37,287 bases of DNA, taken from the NCBI GenBank assembly GCA_017554385.1, contig JAFZIL010000086.1, positions 1-37,287 on the forward strand, written 5' to 3'. Positions 25,101-32,600 of this stretch are shown piece by piece (positions within the stretch are counted from its first letter, which is position 1; each line of letters opens with the position of its first letter). Position numbers and translations under genes: made by a program. The stretch comes from Prevotella sp. Lineage in GTDB: Bacteria > Bacteroidota > Bacteroidia > Bacteroidales > Bacteroidaceae. The notes beneath the pieces were generated by a model. It did not search any database. It saw only the letters and a list, made by a program, of their open reading frames with translations, and was not told the DNA's origin.

Positions 25101-25915
25101 CGCTACAGGCTGCCAGCGTGGCTTTCAAGGCCATGAAACAGGGACTCGACATCAACGTCTCCACACTCTATCGGGCACGCACCATCCGTCAGGTCGTAGC
25201 CGCCTCTTCATCCTCACAGGAGAATATCGGGGACACTGCACTACCCCTTATGCTGCTCATCTGCGGCTATCCTCACCAGCATCCACATTTTGATGCCTTC
25301 ATCGAGATCTTCAGCAAACGCTTCTCCATCTTCGTCATCGACTCGTTTATTGAAGCATTCCGTGGAGGCAAGCCTGTATCCTACGAACGTCTCATGGAGC
25401 AATACGTCGACATCGTCAATCGCGAACTGCGCAACCGTACTATCAGCGTCATCGTCGGATGGTGCTTTGGCGGCGAGCTGGCCCTCCTCCTTGCTCAACG
25501 AATCAAGGAACAATTCAACAGCCCGCGCGTTCTGGTACTCGATGGCATCTATCGTCATTCAGACTTCGTAGAAGTCGTTCCTGAGAGCGCCAAAAATGAT
25601 GAGACACTTGTCGATTATATCCGCATCAGCAACGCACTTGCCCTTCAGCTACCCGAACCTCTTTACGATGGCGATGCCCTGTTCTGTTATGCCGGCATCA
25701 TCCCACCCTACCGTTCGTCCGACTTCCCCGACCTGCTCCTGACGCCAGCCGAGGAGGAAGAGCTGCGCAGGCTAAGCCGCGAGAACGAGACCCTGTGGCG
25801 CCAGCACTATCCCAACGCCGGCTTCTACCAGTTGAGCCGCCACCACTATGAGTTCCTGTCGCGTGAGAACCTGCTCGACGTTGCACAGATACTAAAGAAC
25901 CACTGGAATCTATAG
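22184..25915 (+). CDS. Single-module nonribosomal peptide synthetase, C-A-T-TE, with Cys thioesterase
   Basis: A 1243-residue synthetase. Condensation domain (about 1-430): LTEEQ start and core motif SHLIIDG, where HHxxxDG has lost its first His but keeps catalytic His129 and Asp133. Adenylation domain (about 445-920): LTYEEL, MKAGACYVPVDP, YIIYTSGSTGLPKG, FDAS, NSYGPTE, FRTGDFVRW, YIGRHDRLVKLYGFRIELGEIE and TTNGKID are all present. Carrier domain (about 945-1010): DLALSSLQ with Ser973 for phosphopantetheine. Thioesterase (about 1020-1243): nucleophile elbow GWCFGG with Cys1094 in place of Ser, and His in RHHYEF. By eye against GrsA numbering the pocket reads D-A-E-N-V-L-S-V-D-K; two acidic positions hint at a basic amino acid, low certainty. 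Four stretches of heptamer repeat are inserted in frame. It is last in the operon, 25 bp after the TonB receptor. No phosphopantetheinyl transferase or exporter is in the window. Confidence 0.93.
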   Translation: MPHSIPLTEEQNGIMLDWVQHPDLTQYNVCCLHSCPPSVDAEKLYQCLIRMVERHDIFYTRIAHDDEGFCQYIDRSQQLELDYVEMDEADFDAYKHNYIRPINVFRDALVHMAIVKTQEHVHFIIDASHLIIDGVSCSLIWNELTKEYLQQQDDNSSAIQPTPLGIYVAKEQEQLHSPAYQQAEAFYKKAFEGYTMTRIPSPHPEAIGEFICAVTKMQKTEVEAFCKSYGLSPNILFMAASAIAFSAFSGEQRVAFYSVNHGRSDRQIREAIGMFVKTMPFKADLTNGDQPILDFVRDFKHQMMSNIRYGVYPFNHFCRELKIQPENSFNFHVTAKNATIGDLPVDAEQYYSGPVADSMTAGVWDKGDNYEIEIVYNDQRYDHWLMQQLANTIRSITENIMCHPDATLATLPLVTEDEARDILEVSTGDSLPSPADYELDFVSMFCHQAQLSPTAIALVDHVGSLTYEELDRQSSLLAHHLISEKGVTAGDRVVIKMSRCKEFMVAVIAVMKAGACYVPVDPNLPAERIQYIVNDSCARLIVNDEWITSQTSNLKPQTSNLKPQTSNLKSQTSNLAYIIYTSGSTGLPKGVVISHRALASFVRTCRHTYQLTSADRILCHASFSFDASVEDLFPILTCGGELHILDEAIRTDLPAIKTYIEEHHITGGNYTTAFGELLLMSYPDLPLRYVTLGGERLDRMPQGLTCRFFNSYGPTEFTVDATFWEAPQQTSNLHSSTPPIGRPVCDCQALVLDERGRILPLGCPGELCLSGPQIADGYWQRPELTAERFVDGKFRTGDFVRWQSIPANLNPQTSLQLEYIGRHDRLVKLYGFRIELGEIEAAIMAQPHIVQAIVLVRVVNGNTRLCAWFTANQPVDTTQLKASLSQSMPHYMIPAIYQQIDTIPLTTNGKIDEQKLPTEHLTLHSPSLLTHNSSLLTHNSPLESLLHDIVCETLGLESVSVEADLFSDLALSSLQAASVAFKAMKQGLDINVSTLYRARTIRQVVAASSSSQENIGDTALPLMLLICGYPHQHPHFDAFIEIFSKRFSIFVIDSFIEAFRGGKPVSYERLMEQYVDIVNRELRNRTISVIVGWCFGGELALLLAQRIKEQFNSPRVLVLDGIYRHSDFVEVVPESAKNDETLVDYIRISNALALQLPEPLYDGDALFCYAGIIPPYRSSDFPDLLLTPAEEEELRRLSRENETLWRQHYPNAGFYQLSRHHYEFLSRENLLDVAQILKNHWNL
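23828..23908 (+). repeat. In-frame 7-bp array (CTCAAAC), about ten units, inside the NRPS adenylation domain
   Basis: Ten uninterrupted units of CTCAAAY (23836-23905), with a partial unit before them, encode tandem SNLKPQT heptapeptides between core motif A2 and the A3 loop YIIYTSGSTG, about residues 549-575. Known A domains have only a short loop there. Confidence 0.95.
24366..24384 (+). repeat. Short CTCAAAC array between A5 and A6 motifs
   Basis: Two units of AAACCTC (about 24369-24383) encode QTSNL inside the NRPS gene, followed by a C-rich stretch encoding SSTPP, between NSYGPTE and GCPGELCLSG. Confidence 0.75.
24604..24629 (+). repeat. Short CTCAAAC array between A7 and A8 motifs
   Basis: Units CTCAATC, CTCAAAC and CTCACTC (24608-24628, exactly 21 bp) encode NLNPQTS between FRTGDFVRW and YIGRHDRLV of the NRPS. 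Confidence 0.8.
24954..25006 (+). repeat. 7-bp array (TAACTCA/TAACTCC) in the A-T linker of the NRPS
   Basis: Units TAACTCA, TAACTCC, TCCCTCC, TAACTCA and TAACTCC run in perfect 7-bp register at 24969-25003, preceded by two copies of CCTTCACTCC. They encode LLTHNSSLLTHNS in the linker between adenylation and carrier domains. A longer pure array would expose TAA stops; the TCCCTCC unit prevents this. Confidence 0.85.
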
Positions 25916-25936
25916 AAAAAAGAGACAAAGGGCTCC

Positions 25937-25960
25937 GTGAGGGTGTCATAGTCACCTCAC
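25937..25960. terminator. Possible hairpin between convergent genes
   Basis: GTGAGG (with one extra G before TG) pairs with CACCTCAC across a short loop, in the 36-bp gap between the NRPS stop and the stop of the minus-strand gene, overlapping the latter. The minus strand reads into a T-rich tract (CTTTGTCTCTTTTTT). Plausible but weak. Confidence 0.4.
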
Positions 25961-28900
25961 CACTGTCTTCCTTCCATTGATGATGTATATGCCTTTTTTG
26001 ATGATGGAGGATGGAGAGTGGACGGTGGAGAGTTTGCGTCCTTGCAGGTCGTAGACAGCAGTTCCCGTTTCTGATGGCTTTTGCTTCGTTTCCGTAATCT
26101 CGGTGGTATTGCCGATATGGATATTGAACGGCTGACGATAGCTGCCCACCATGTCGCTGCTGAATAGCAGGGATTCATGGGCCGTAAAGGTGGCGCCTGT
26201 CGACAACTGGGTCACCACGAGACTGACGGGAACAGTTTCCTCGCCATAGACCGTGAGGTAGATTCTGTCGCCCACCAGTTGGCTGATGCCTCGCAGTTCG
26301 CTACCGGAGATAGCCTCAACATAATAGTCGGAAGCATCATCGACGCTACCGTCCATGACTACACGTGCGGTGATGTTCATGGTGTGGGGATAGCGGTGAG
26401 GAAGGAGTACTGACCCCACCCCTGCCCCTCCCCTACAAGAGAGGGGAGTGCCTAACGGAGTCCCTACAAGGGAAGGGTAATCCTGGCGTGATGCGAACTC
26501 GTCGTTGCCCGAGAGGGTGCTTGATAAATTCAAGGTGGTATGATCGAAGTTATAGGCAAGCTGCTTGGTCGTAACCGACTTATAGAGATAGCCGGCACCG
26601 GGGATTAGCTGACTGAGCGTACCCTTCCACTCACCCTCGGCATACTCGGCAAATGCCGTCTGACCTACGATGCAGTCGCCCTCCTCGGCATTACCCATCA
26701 CGCCGAGCGGCATGGCCTCATCGTGCGGATAGCCCACCCAGTTCCAGCCTGCCACGACATCAACGGGCAGGTCGGGATCGCAGACATAGCCCTTGAACGC
26801 CCAGCTGACGGGCTTCGTCGTCTCGACCTTATAGCCCACGCCCGGCTCCAGGCTGTTGACACCGCCCACAAAGCCTAACTGCGGGTCGTTGATGAGCTCC
26901 TCGGTCTGGCTGAGCACGCGGTTCAGCCCTTCGGTCTTTCCCTCTAACGACAGCACGCTGCTCAGATAGCCCGACACCCAGTTCCAGCCTTCGGCAAGGG
27001 CAAAGGTCTGGTAGGTGTCGCCCTCACCGGGAATGAACGTCACCCGGAAACTGCTACTGCAGTTGCTGCCCGTATATTTGTTGGCCAACCCTGGGGTACC
27101 TAACTTGATGTCGCTCAGGCTTACCTGATAGCTGCCCTCACCGACCGTCTCGCCCACGGGGCGCAACAGCAGGCTCAGCACCAGACCCTCGCCCGGTGCG
27201 ATGCCAGCGTCGGACATGAAATAGCCGAAGCAACGCAGTTTGCCCGTTCCGACAGGCAGCCAGGTAAGGGTCATGCCCGTAGCCCTCTCCGTCAGCGTGT
27301 AGTTACCGTCGAACGGCTCATACTGTGCTGCGGGATAGGTCAGGTCGAACTGTATGCCTGTCACCGCGTCGTAGTTGTCTATCGACACATCGACCGACAG
27401 CGGCTTGTCGGCAAACACGTCGGGCGTGGCTACGCTGAGGTAGTTGGGCGCAAAGCGGCTGCCCTTCACCGTGACCTCCTTCAGACGGAGATTGGGGTCG
27501 TTACTGTATATCTGCATCAGCGACTCGAAGGATGCCTCCTCCAGATTGTTGTAGACCACCGTAACCGTGGCTGCATTCCATGTGGAGATAACGATGGGGA
27601 GCGATTCCTTGATCGAGAAGTGCTCGTTGTCGAAGGCAATACGGCTCACGGTGAGCGGTGCCGACCCGTAGTTCCTGATGGTCAACTGCTTCTCGCAGGC
27701 TTCCGTCAGGCTGACGGCTCCGAAGTCGAGCACGTTGTCGGTGACGATGTCCGGGCTGTTGATAGAGACGGTTGTCCCATAGACAGCCGATACCACGTTC
27801 TCCACCATATTGTTGATCGTGGCGGTGAGCACCGTCTTCGAGGGTGTCAGCTGAACGTCGTAGGGACCCTTGAGCCTGACGCGCATCGAACCGATGACAC
27901 CATCGTTGCCCGTAAAGGGCGTGTCGGAGGGCGAGTAGACGATGATGCGCAGCTTGCTGCCCGTCAGCGATACCACGCTCACATGGTCCTGCTTGCGGTC
28001 GGGGGCGATGGCAAAGCTACCGTCGACATACTCCAGGGCATCTGGCATATCGAACTCCACCTGCATGCCGCTCACGGCATCCATATTATTCATCGTCATC
28101 TGGACCGTCACCTCCTCGTCACTGTTGCCCGAGGCAGGCAGCATGTGCAGCTCGTTCACGGCGTATGGGTCGGCCTTCAGCTTGATGGTGTTCAGCTTCG
28201 ACACGCTGTTGCACACCACCTTCAGCGACCTCTCAATGCTACCTCGGTTCACGGGGGCGTAGGTCACGTTCAGGGCTTGTGATGCGCCCGGAGCTACGAT
28301 GAGCGGCAGCGGGGTGGTGGTAGAGAAAACGTTCACGTCAGTAAAGTCCATCGATGTCAGCGTGAGGTCGGCATTGCCCGTGTTCCTTACCGTGACCATC
28401 TGTGTATAGGTGCTGCGGATGGGGACATGACCGAAGTCTACCGTCATCGTACTATATTCGGCCTTGGCACAGCGGGTAATGACCGTGCCACCCACTGCCG
28501 AGGCATCTATCTGCGTGCCGTTGCTGTCGGCAAGCACCGTCCTCGTAGGTTGCAGCACCGTGCTGGCAGGCTGGGTGCCCAGCTTCAGCCGGAACGTCAC
28601 CACCTCACCGCTGTTATCCGTAAAGGGGGTCATCGCCAACGAGTAGACCAGCACGTTGAGCACGTCGTCCTTCACACCCACGGTCAGCGAGTGACTGGCA
28701 CAGCGGCTGCCCAACTGCTCCGAACCCTCGACGAGCGTCAGTCCGTCAGTCAGGGGGATGGTCACCTGCATGGAGGCCACGTCGGCGGTGTTCTCCACCG
28801 ACAGGCTCACCGTGACTTCCTCGCCCGGTCCGCCTTCGGCTGAAGACACCATGACCTTATTGTCGTATTCAGGCTCCTGCGGGGGGTCTTCAGGATCCTG

Positions 28901-29596
28901 AGGGGGATCTTCGGGATCCTGAGGGGGATCTTCGGGACCTGAGGCCCTTGTAAGTGTCACGTTGTCGAAGAACACCTTTGCATTGCTGTTGGAACCGCCA
29001 GAAACGGCTCCCAGGCCTACCTGTATCCTACCGGTAGTCTCTGCGTCGAGCGTAAAGCTTACCTCGTCAACAATCCATGTGTTGGACGGGAAGGAGTTGC
29101 GGGATGAGAGGAAAGAGGCACCATCGGCAACGAAGCCCAACTGAGACTTGCCTCGAGTGGCCGAGTTACCGTTGTATGCGTCGACGGTCAGCGTGTATTC
29201 GCCAGCGGGAAGGGTCACTTCCTGCCAGTAGGTCACAACGCCGTCCCACCCTACGGAGATGCCAAGAGTGCCGCCTGTGGCATTGCCGTCCTTGTCAGTA
29301 TCAGGGACAGATACGCCGTTTAGCTGACCTGACGTGCCATAGCCAATAACGCCTGATACAGACCACACAGCTCCTCCGTTGCTTGTCCATCCGGTAACCG
29401 GCAGAGAGTTCGGAGTATCCTGGGTTTTCAGATTCGTTGTCTGAAAGTCTGCAGCGACATCAAATGAGGCATTGGTAATGGAGACAGTAGCTGCCCTGAC
29501 TCCTACGCCGAAGCACAGGAATAAGAAAAGGAGCCTCCCCCTGCCCCTCCAAAAGGAGGGGTGAATGAGCTTACTAATCATATGAAAACTCTTCAT
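25952..29596 (-). CDS. T9SS-exported protein with three cohesin-like domains
   Basis: A 1214-residue surface protein. Signal peptide is residues 1-35. Residues about 37-215 look like a carbohydrate-binding beta-sandwich (NASFDVAADFQ, GWDGVVTYWQEVTLPAGEYTLTVDAYNG, FFDNVTLTRA). A linker of three PEDPPQD repeats follows (218-242). Then come cohesin-like domains at about 243-374, 478-605 and 715-855 (ENTADVASMQVTIPLTDGL, NNMDAVSGMQVEFDMPDAL, DNYDAVTGIQFDLTYPA), with two Hydin/choice-of-anchor-D-like domains between (VDFGHVPIRSTYTQMVTVRNTGNADLT; LDFGAVSLTEACEKQLTIRN). Two GWNWVS/GWNWVG modules lie at about 860-1010. The C-terminus (VYDLQGRKLS...KKGIYIINGRK) is a T9SS type-A sorting tail. GC-rich palindromic repeats are inserted in the signal peptide and near residue 1040-1060. 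It may be a scaffold, with its downstream partner the dockerin-bearing subtilase encoded just upstream; that is inference. Confidence 0.85.
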   Translation of the reverse strand: MKSFHMISKLIHPSFWRGRGRLLFLFLCFGVGVRAATVSITNASFDVAADFQTTNLKTQDTPNSLPVTGWTSNGGAVWSVSGVIGYGTSGQLNGVSVPDTDKDGNATGGTLGISVGWDGVVTYWQEVTLPAGEYTLTVDAYNGNSATRGKSQLGFVADGASFLSSRNSFPSNTWIVDEVSFTLDAETTGRIQVGLGAVSGGSNSNAKVFFDNVTLTRASGPEDPPQDPEDPPQDPEDPPQEPEYDNKVMVSSAEGGPGEEVTVSLSVENTADVASMQVTIPLTDGLTLVEGSEQLGSRCASHSLTVGVKDDVLNVLVYSLAMTPFTDNSGEVVTFRLKLGTQPASTVLQPTRTVLADSNGTQIDASAVGGTVITRCAKAEYSTMTVDFGHVPIRSTYTQMVTVRNTGNADLTLTSMDFTDVNVFSTTTPLPLIVAPGASQALNVTYAPVNRGSIERSLKVVCNSVSKLNTIKLKADPYAVNELHMLPASGNSDEEVTVQMTMNNMDAVSGMQVEFDMPDALEYVDGSFAIAPDRKQDHVSVVSLTGSKLRIIVYSPSDTPFTGNDGVIGSMRVRLKGPYDVQLTPSKTVLTATINNMVENVVSAVYGTTVSINSPDIVTDNVLDFGAVSLTEACEKQLTIRNYGSAPLTVSRIAFDNEHFSIKESLPIVISTWNAATVTVVYNNLEEASFESLMQIYSNDPNLRLKEVTVKGSRFAPNYLSVATPDVFADKPLSVDVSIDNYDAVTGIQFDLTYPAAQYEPFDGNYTLTERATGMTLTWLPVGTGKLRCFGYFMSDAGIAPGEGLVLSLLLRPVGETVGEGSYQVSLSDIKLGTPGLANKYTGSNCSSSFRVTFIPGEGDTYQTFALAEGWNWVSGYLSSVLSLEGKTEGLNRVLSQTEELINDPQLGFVGGVNSLEPGVGYKVETTKPVSWAFKGYVCDPDLPVDVVAGWNWVGYPHDEAMPLGVMGNAEEGDCIVGQTAFAEYAEGEWKGTLSQLIPGAGYLYKSVTTKQLAYNFDHTTLNLSSTLSGNDEFASRQDYPSLVGTPLGTPLSCRGGAGVGSVLLPHRYPHTMNITARVVMDGSVDDASDYYVEAISGSELRGISQLVGDRIYLTVYGEETVPVSLVVTQLSTGATFTAHESLLFSSDMVGSYRQPFNIHIGNTTEITETKQKPSETGTAVYDLQGRKLSTVHSPSSIIKKGIYIINGRKTVVR
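26004..26031. repeat. 7-bp array (RTGGANR) in the T9SS tail
   Basis: Units ATGGAGG, ATGGAGA, GTGGACG and GTGGAGA encode, on the minus strand, LSTVHSPSS between GRK and KKGIYIING. The subtilase gene has a different heptamer array at the equivalent place. Confidence 0.7.
26413..26482. repeat. GC-rich palindromic element inserted in frame
   Basis: Arms CTCCCCT and AGAGGGGAG around ACAAG, with flanking ACCCCACCCC and a second TCCCTACAAGGGA hairpin. On the minus strand it encodes YPSLVGTPLGTPLSCRGGAG near residues 1038-1061 of the cohesin-like protein, a composition unlike its flanks. Confidence 0.75.
28870..28940 (-). repeat. 21-bp tandem repeat encoding PEDPPQD
   Basis: About three copies of a 21-bp unit containing GGATCCTGAGGGGGATCTTC encode PEDPPQD/PEDPPQE, an acidic Pro-rich linker between the N-terminal sandwich and the first cohesin-like domain. 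Confidence 0.85.
29534..29564. repeat. GC-rich palindromic element in a signal-peptide coding region
   Basis: A perfect stem CCCCTCC-AAAA-GGAGGGG (29544-29561) with CCTCCCCCTG on one side. Read on the minus strand it encodes HPSFWRGRGR, the basic n-region of the signal peptide of the cohesin-like protein. Confidence 0.8.
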
Positions 29597-29620
29597 ATTG
29601 CTGTTTTTTTCGATTATGTG

Positions 29621-29653
29621 CTTCCCCCTCCCTTGGGGAGGGTTGGGGAGGGC
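29621..29653. repeat. GC-rich palindromic element between two T9SS genes
   Basis: CCCTCCC and GGAGGG arms around TTGG, followed by a second TTGGGGAGGGC, in the 61-bp gap between the subtilase stop and the cohesin-like gene. It is the same family as the coding copies at 29534, 26413 and 30015. Confidence 0.8.
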
Positions 29654-29657
29654 TTTC

Positions 29658-32600
29658 TTACCTGACCACCTTCTGTCCGTTGACGATAAAGACGCCCTTC
29701 TTAAGAGTGGAGAGTTGAGATTTGAGATTTGAGAGTTTGCGTCCCTGCAGGTCGTATATACCCTCGACGTTCATCACGTCGCTGCCCATGCGGTCGATGC
29801 CGGTGGTCTCGCTGCCGATGGCGGTAACGTTCTGTCCGTAGGCATCGCTCAGTCGCATGGAGGCCACGCGGCCCTCACCGACATGGAGCAGGGCGTGCTT
29901 GCCGGGCTCCAGTGTCTTGCCCTTCATGTTGTATGCCAGGAACAGCAGGTCGTTATCGCTCAGCCAAGCCGACACCTGCTCGAAGCCATTCAAGTCCTCT
30001 GCCACTGTAACACTACCCTCGCCACTTGGAGAGGGGGCGGGGGTGAGGCTTACCTGCACCTGTACTCCTGCCAGCGCCACGTCGCTCTCCACATAGAGCG
30101 TGCCGTTCACGATGCTGTAGAAGGCGGTGGCCTGGCTCATCACCCTTGCTCCGGCATCCGGATGCAGAATCTTCTGGATGATGCCGATGACGTCGAGGAT
30201 GTCAATCAGCTCGTCGCTGTTCATGTCGGCAGCATCGAAGATGAAGGGTTTCGGCTCCTTGCCTGCGGCATAGTTCACGGTGGTAACTACGTCGGACACG
30301 TCTACGTCGCCCGAGCCGTTGGCATCGCCCAGGGTAGCGGTCAGCGGGGTAGCCGTCACCACGTTCGATACGTCGTACTCTGTCAGACCTGTTGACAATA
30401 CCTTATAATAATAGTAGTAGGTCTTGCCCGGCACTACGTCGTAGTCCGTATACTCAGTAGTCTCAATGTCGAGCACTTGGTTGTTCAGACAGAGCGTGTC
30501 GGCCACCAGCGTGCTGTCGGTCACGTTGCCTTGCCAGTCCTTCGTGTATTTCCAATAGGGCTCACCATGACGGTAGACGTTGAAGCCCATCGCATCGTCG
30601 AAGTCGTTCTCGTCGTTGTTCCACGTCAGCACCACGCGTCCCATCTTCGCCTCGGCAGCAAAGCCGGTAGCCAGACTTCCTGCGGCATTAACAAGCACGT
30701 TGAAGCGGGTCTTCTCGTAGGGACACTCAAAGAACTCGTTGTCCTCGGCACCCTGCACATAGATACGGTTCTTGCCGTCGCTCATGGTCTTGCCGCTGAT
30801 GGTCTTGTAGGCGGTATAGACGGTGCCGTCCTCGTTCCAGGAGCCGTCCTCGTCGACCTTCTGCTGCGTGTAGGGCTCACGAACACCGAAGGAGATCTGC
30901 GGAGCCACTTCCTTGTTCATCGGACGGTTGAACCAGACCTCGAACTTGTGCCGCCCTACGCCAAGCGGAGCAATCTCCTCAAACTCGTCCTGTGCATCCT
31001 TGCCGTTGACACAGACTTTCCACACGATGCCGTGGGCCTCGGCAAACGGACGGTCTGGCATATTGCTCAAGTTCGTCCATGAGAAGGTATCTCCATTGCC
31101 TATCTCCAAGACATACGGACGGATGATGTCCTCGCGAGCAGTGCCAAGATAGGAAGGATAGTCAGACTTGTCTTCCTTGGGTTTAAAGGAACTTAATCCT
31201 ATAGTATTGTAGAATTGCTCACCATCAGTAGTCCAGATATTAAAATTGTTGAAATAATTGAGATATGCCAGTTGGGAGTATGGAACAAAATATTCTCCAC
31301 GGATGTTCACCATATTTGAATACCTTAGACTATTAGAAATAGTCTGAAAATTAAATTTTCCAGAGGTACAATTGGTGATGGTATTGCGTATACCATCAAG
31401 GTGCGTAATATCAGGATGATCCCACTCCCTATCAGAGGGCAATAGGAAACAATCCTTCATATAGGGATGATAAGTTTCATTTCTTGCTATAAAATCTTCC
31501 ATCCGGCAATAGGATATGGTGTCTCTCGGATGAGAGTAAATATACCACTCGAAATACATAGAAATCCCGGCATAGTGACTATACGGTTTATCTTCTGTCT
31601 TGACTGGCGAGAACTGGCTGCTATATTCCTTTGCATCAGCTATCATCCTCAGAACAACTGGGGTCAGATAATTGGGGTCGGTCAATCGATCCTGATAAGC
31701 AGTATAGTCAGCGTCTGTCTGATTCAGATAATTAGACAGATAAAACCACTTATCATTGTGTTCTTCACTACTATAGCACTGAAAATACCAGTTATTAACC
31801 TTGATTGGAGTCTGATCAGTACGCCTTATGGTGAATAGCGTACTGTCTGCATTCATATAGATATAGCCATCTTCTTTTTGTATTAATCCTTCCGATTCAT
31901 GCGTCTTGATACCAGCCCATGACGCACCATGATAACCTGTAAAGACGATAGGCTTCTCAGGGGTGCCTTTAGCCACCAGCTTACCAAAGGAAGAAATGCC
32001 CACGTTTTCCACGAATTCCAGGCGGGCACCTGGCTCGATGGTCAGCGTAGCTCCCTCCAAGATGCCGATGTTATCGTTGACCAAGTACACATGGTCGGCA
32101 GTGAGCGTGCGGTCTTCGGTGATGAGTCCGCTCACCTTCACCCTGTTCTTCACGGAGACGTAGACGTTCTGCGTGAACTCCTCGTCGGTATCGGGCGTGG
32201 TTGCTGTCAGGGTGAAGCGTATACGGGTGTTGTCGCCAATGCTACTGCTGAACTTCACACTGATAGGTGTCTGTATCTCTGCCCGTCCGTATGCTGAGAG
32301 GCTCAAGCCGAAGTCCACCTCGTCGTTTGCAATCTCAACCACGCTGGCATAGAGGGGATCTACGGCTATCTTCACCTTGATGCCGGTGGCATCGGCCCAG
32401 GTGTTTCTGAGGGTGGGATAGAAGCCAATGGTCTCACCGGAATCCACCTCGCCGTCGCCATTGCCGTCTTCAGCCGTGTCGTCAAAGCGCAGCGAGACAA
32501 AGTCGAGCTTAGGCATGCGAGGCGTGTCGTCGCTATATATCTTGGCGAAGTCGGCTTCCAGATGAATCAGGTCGCCCCAGAGCATATCCTTTGAGGGATA

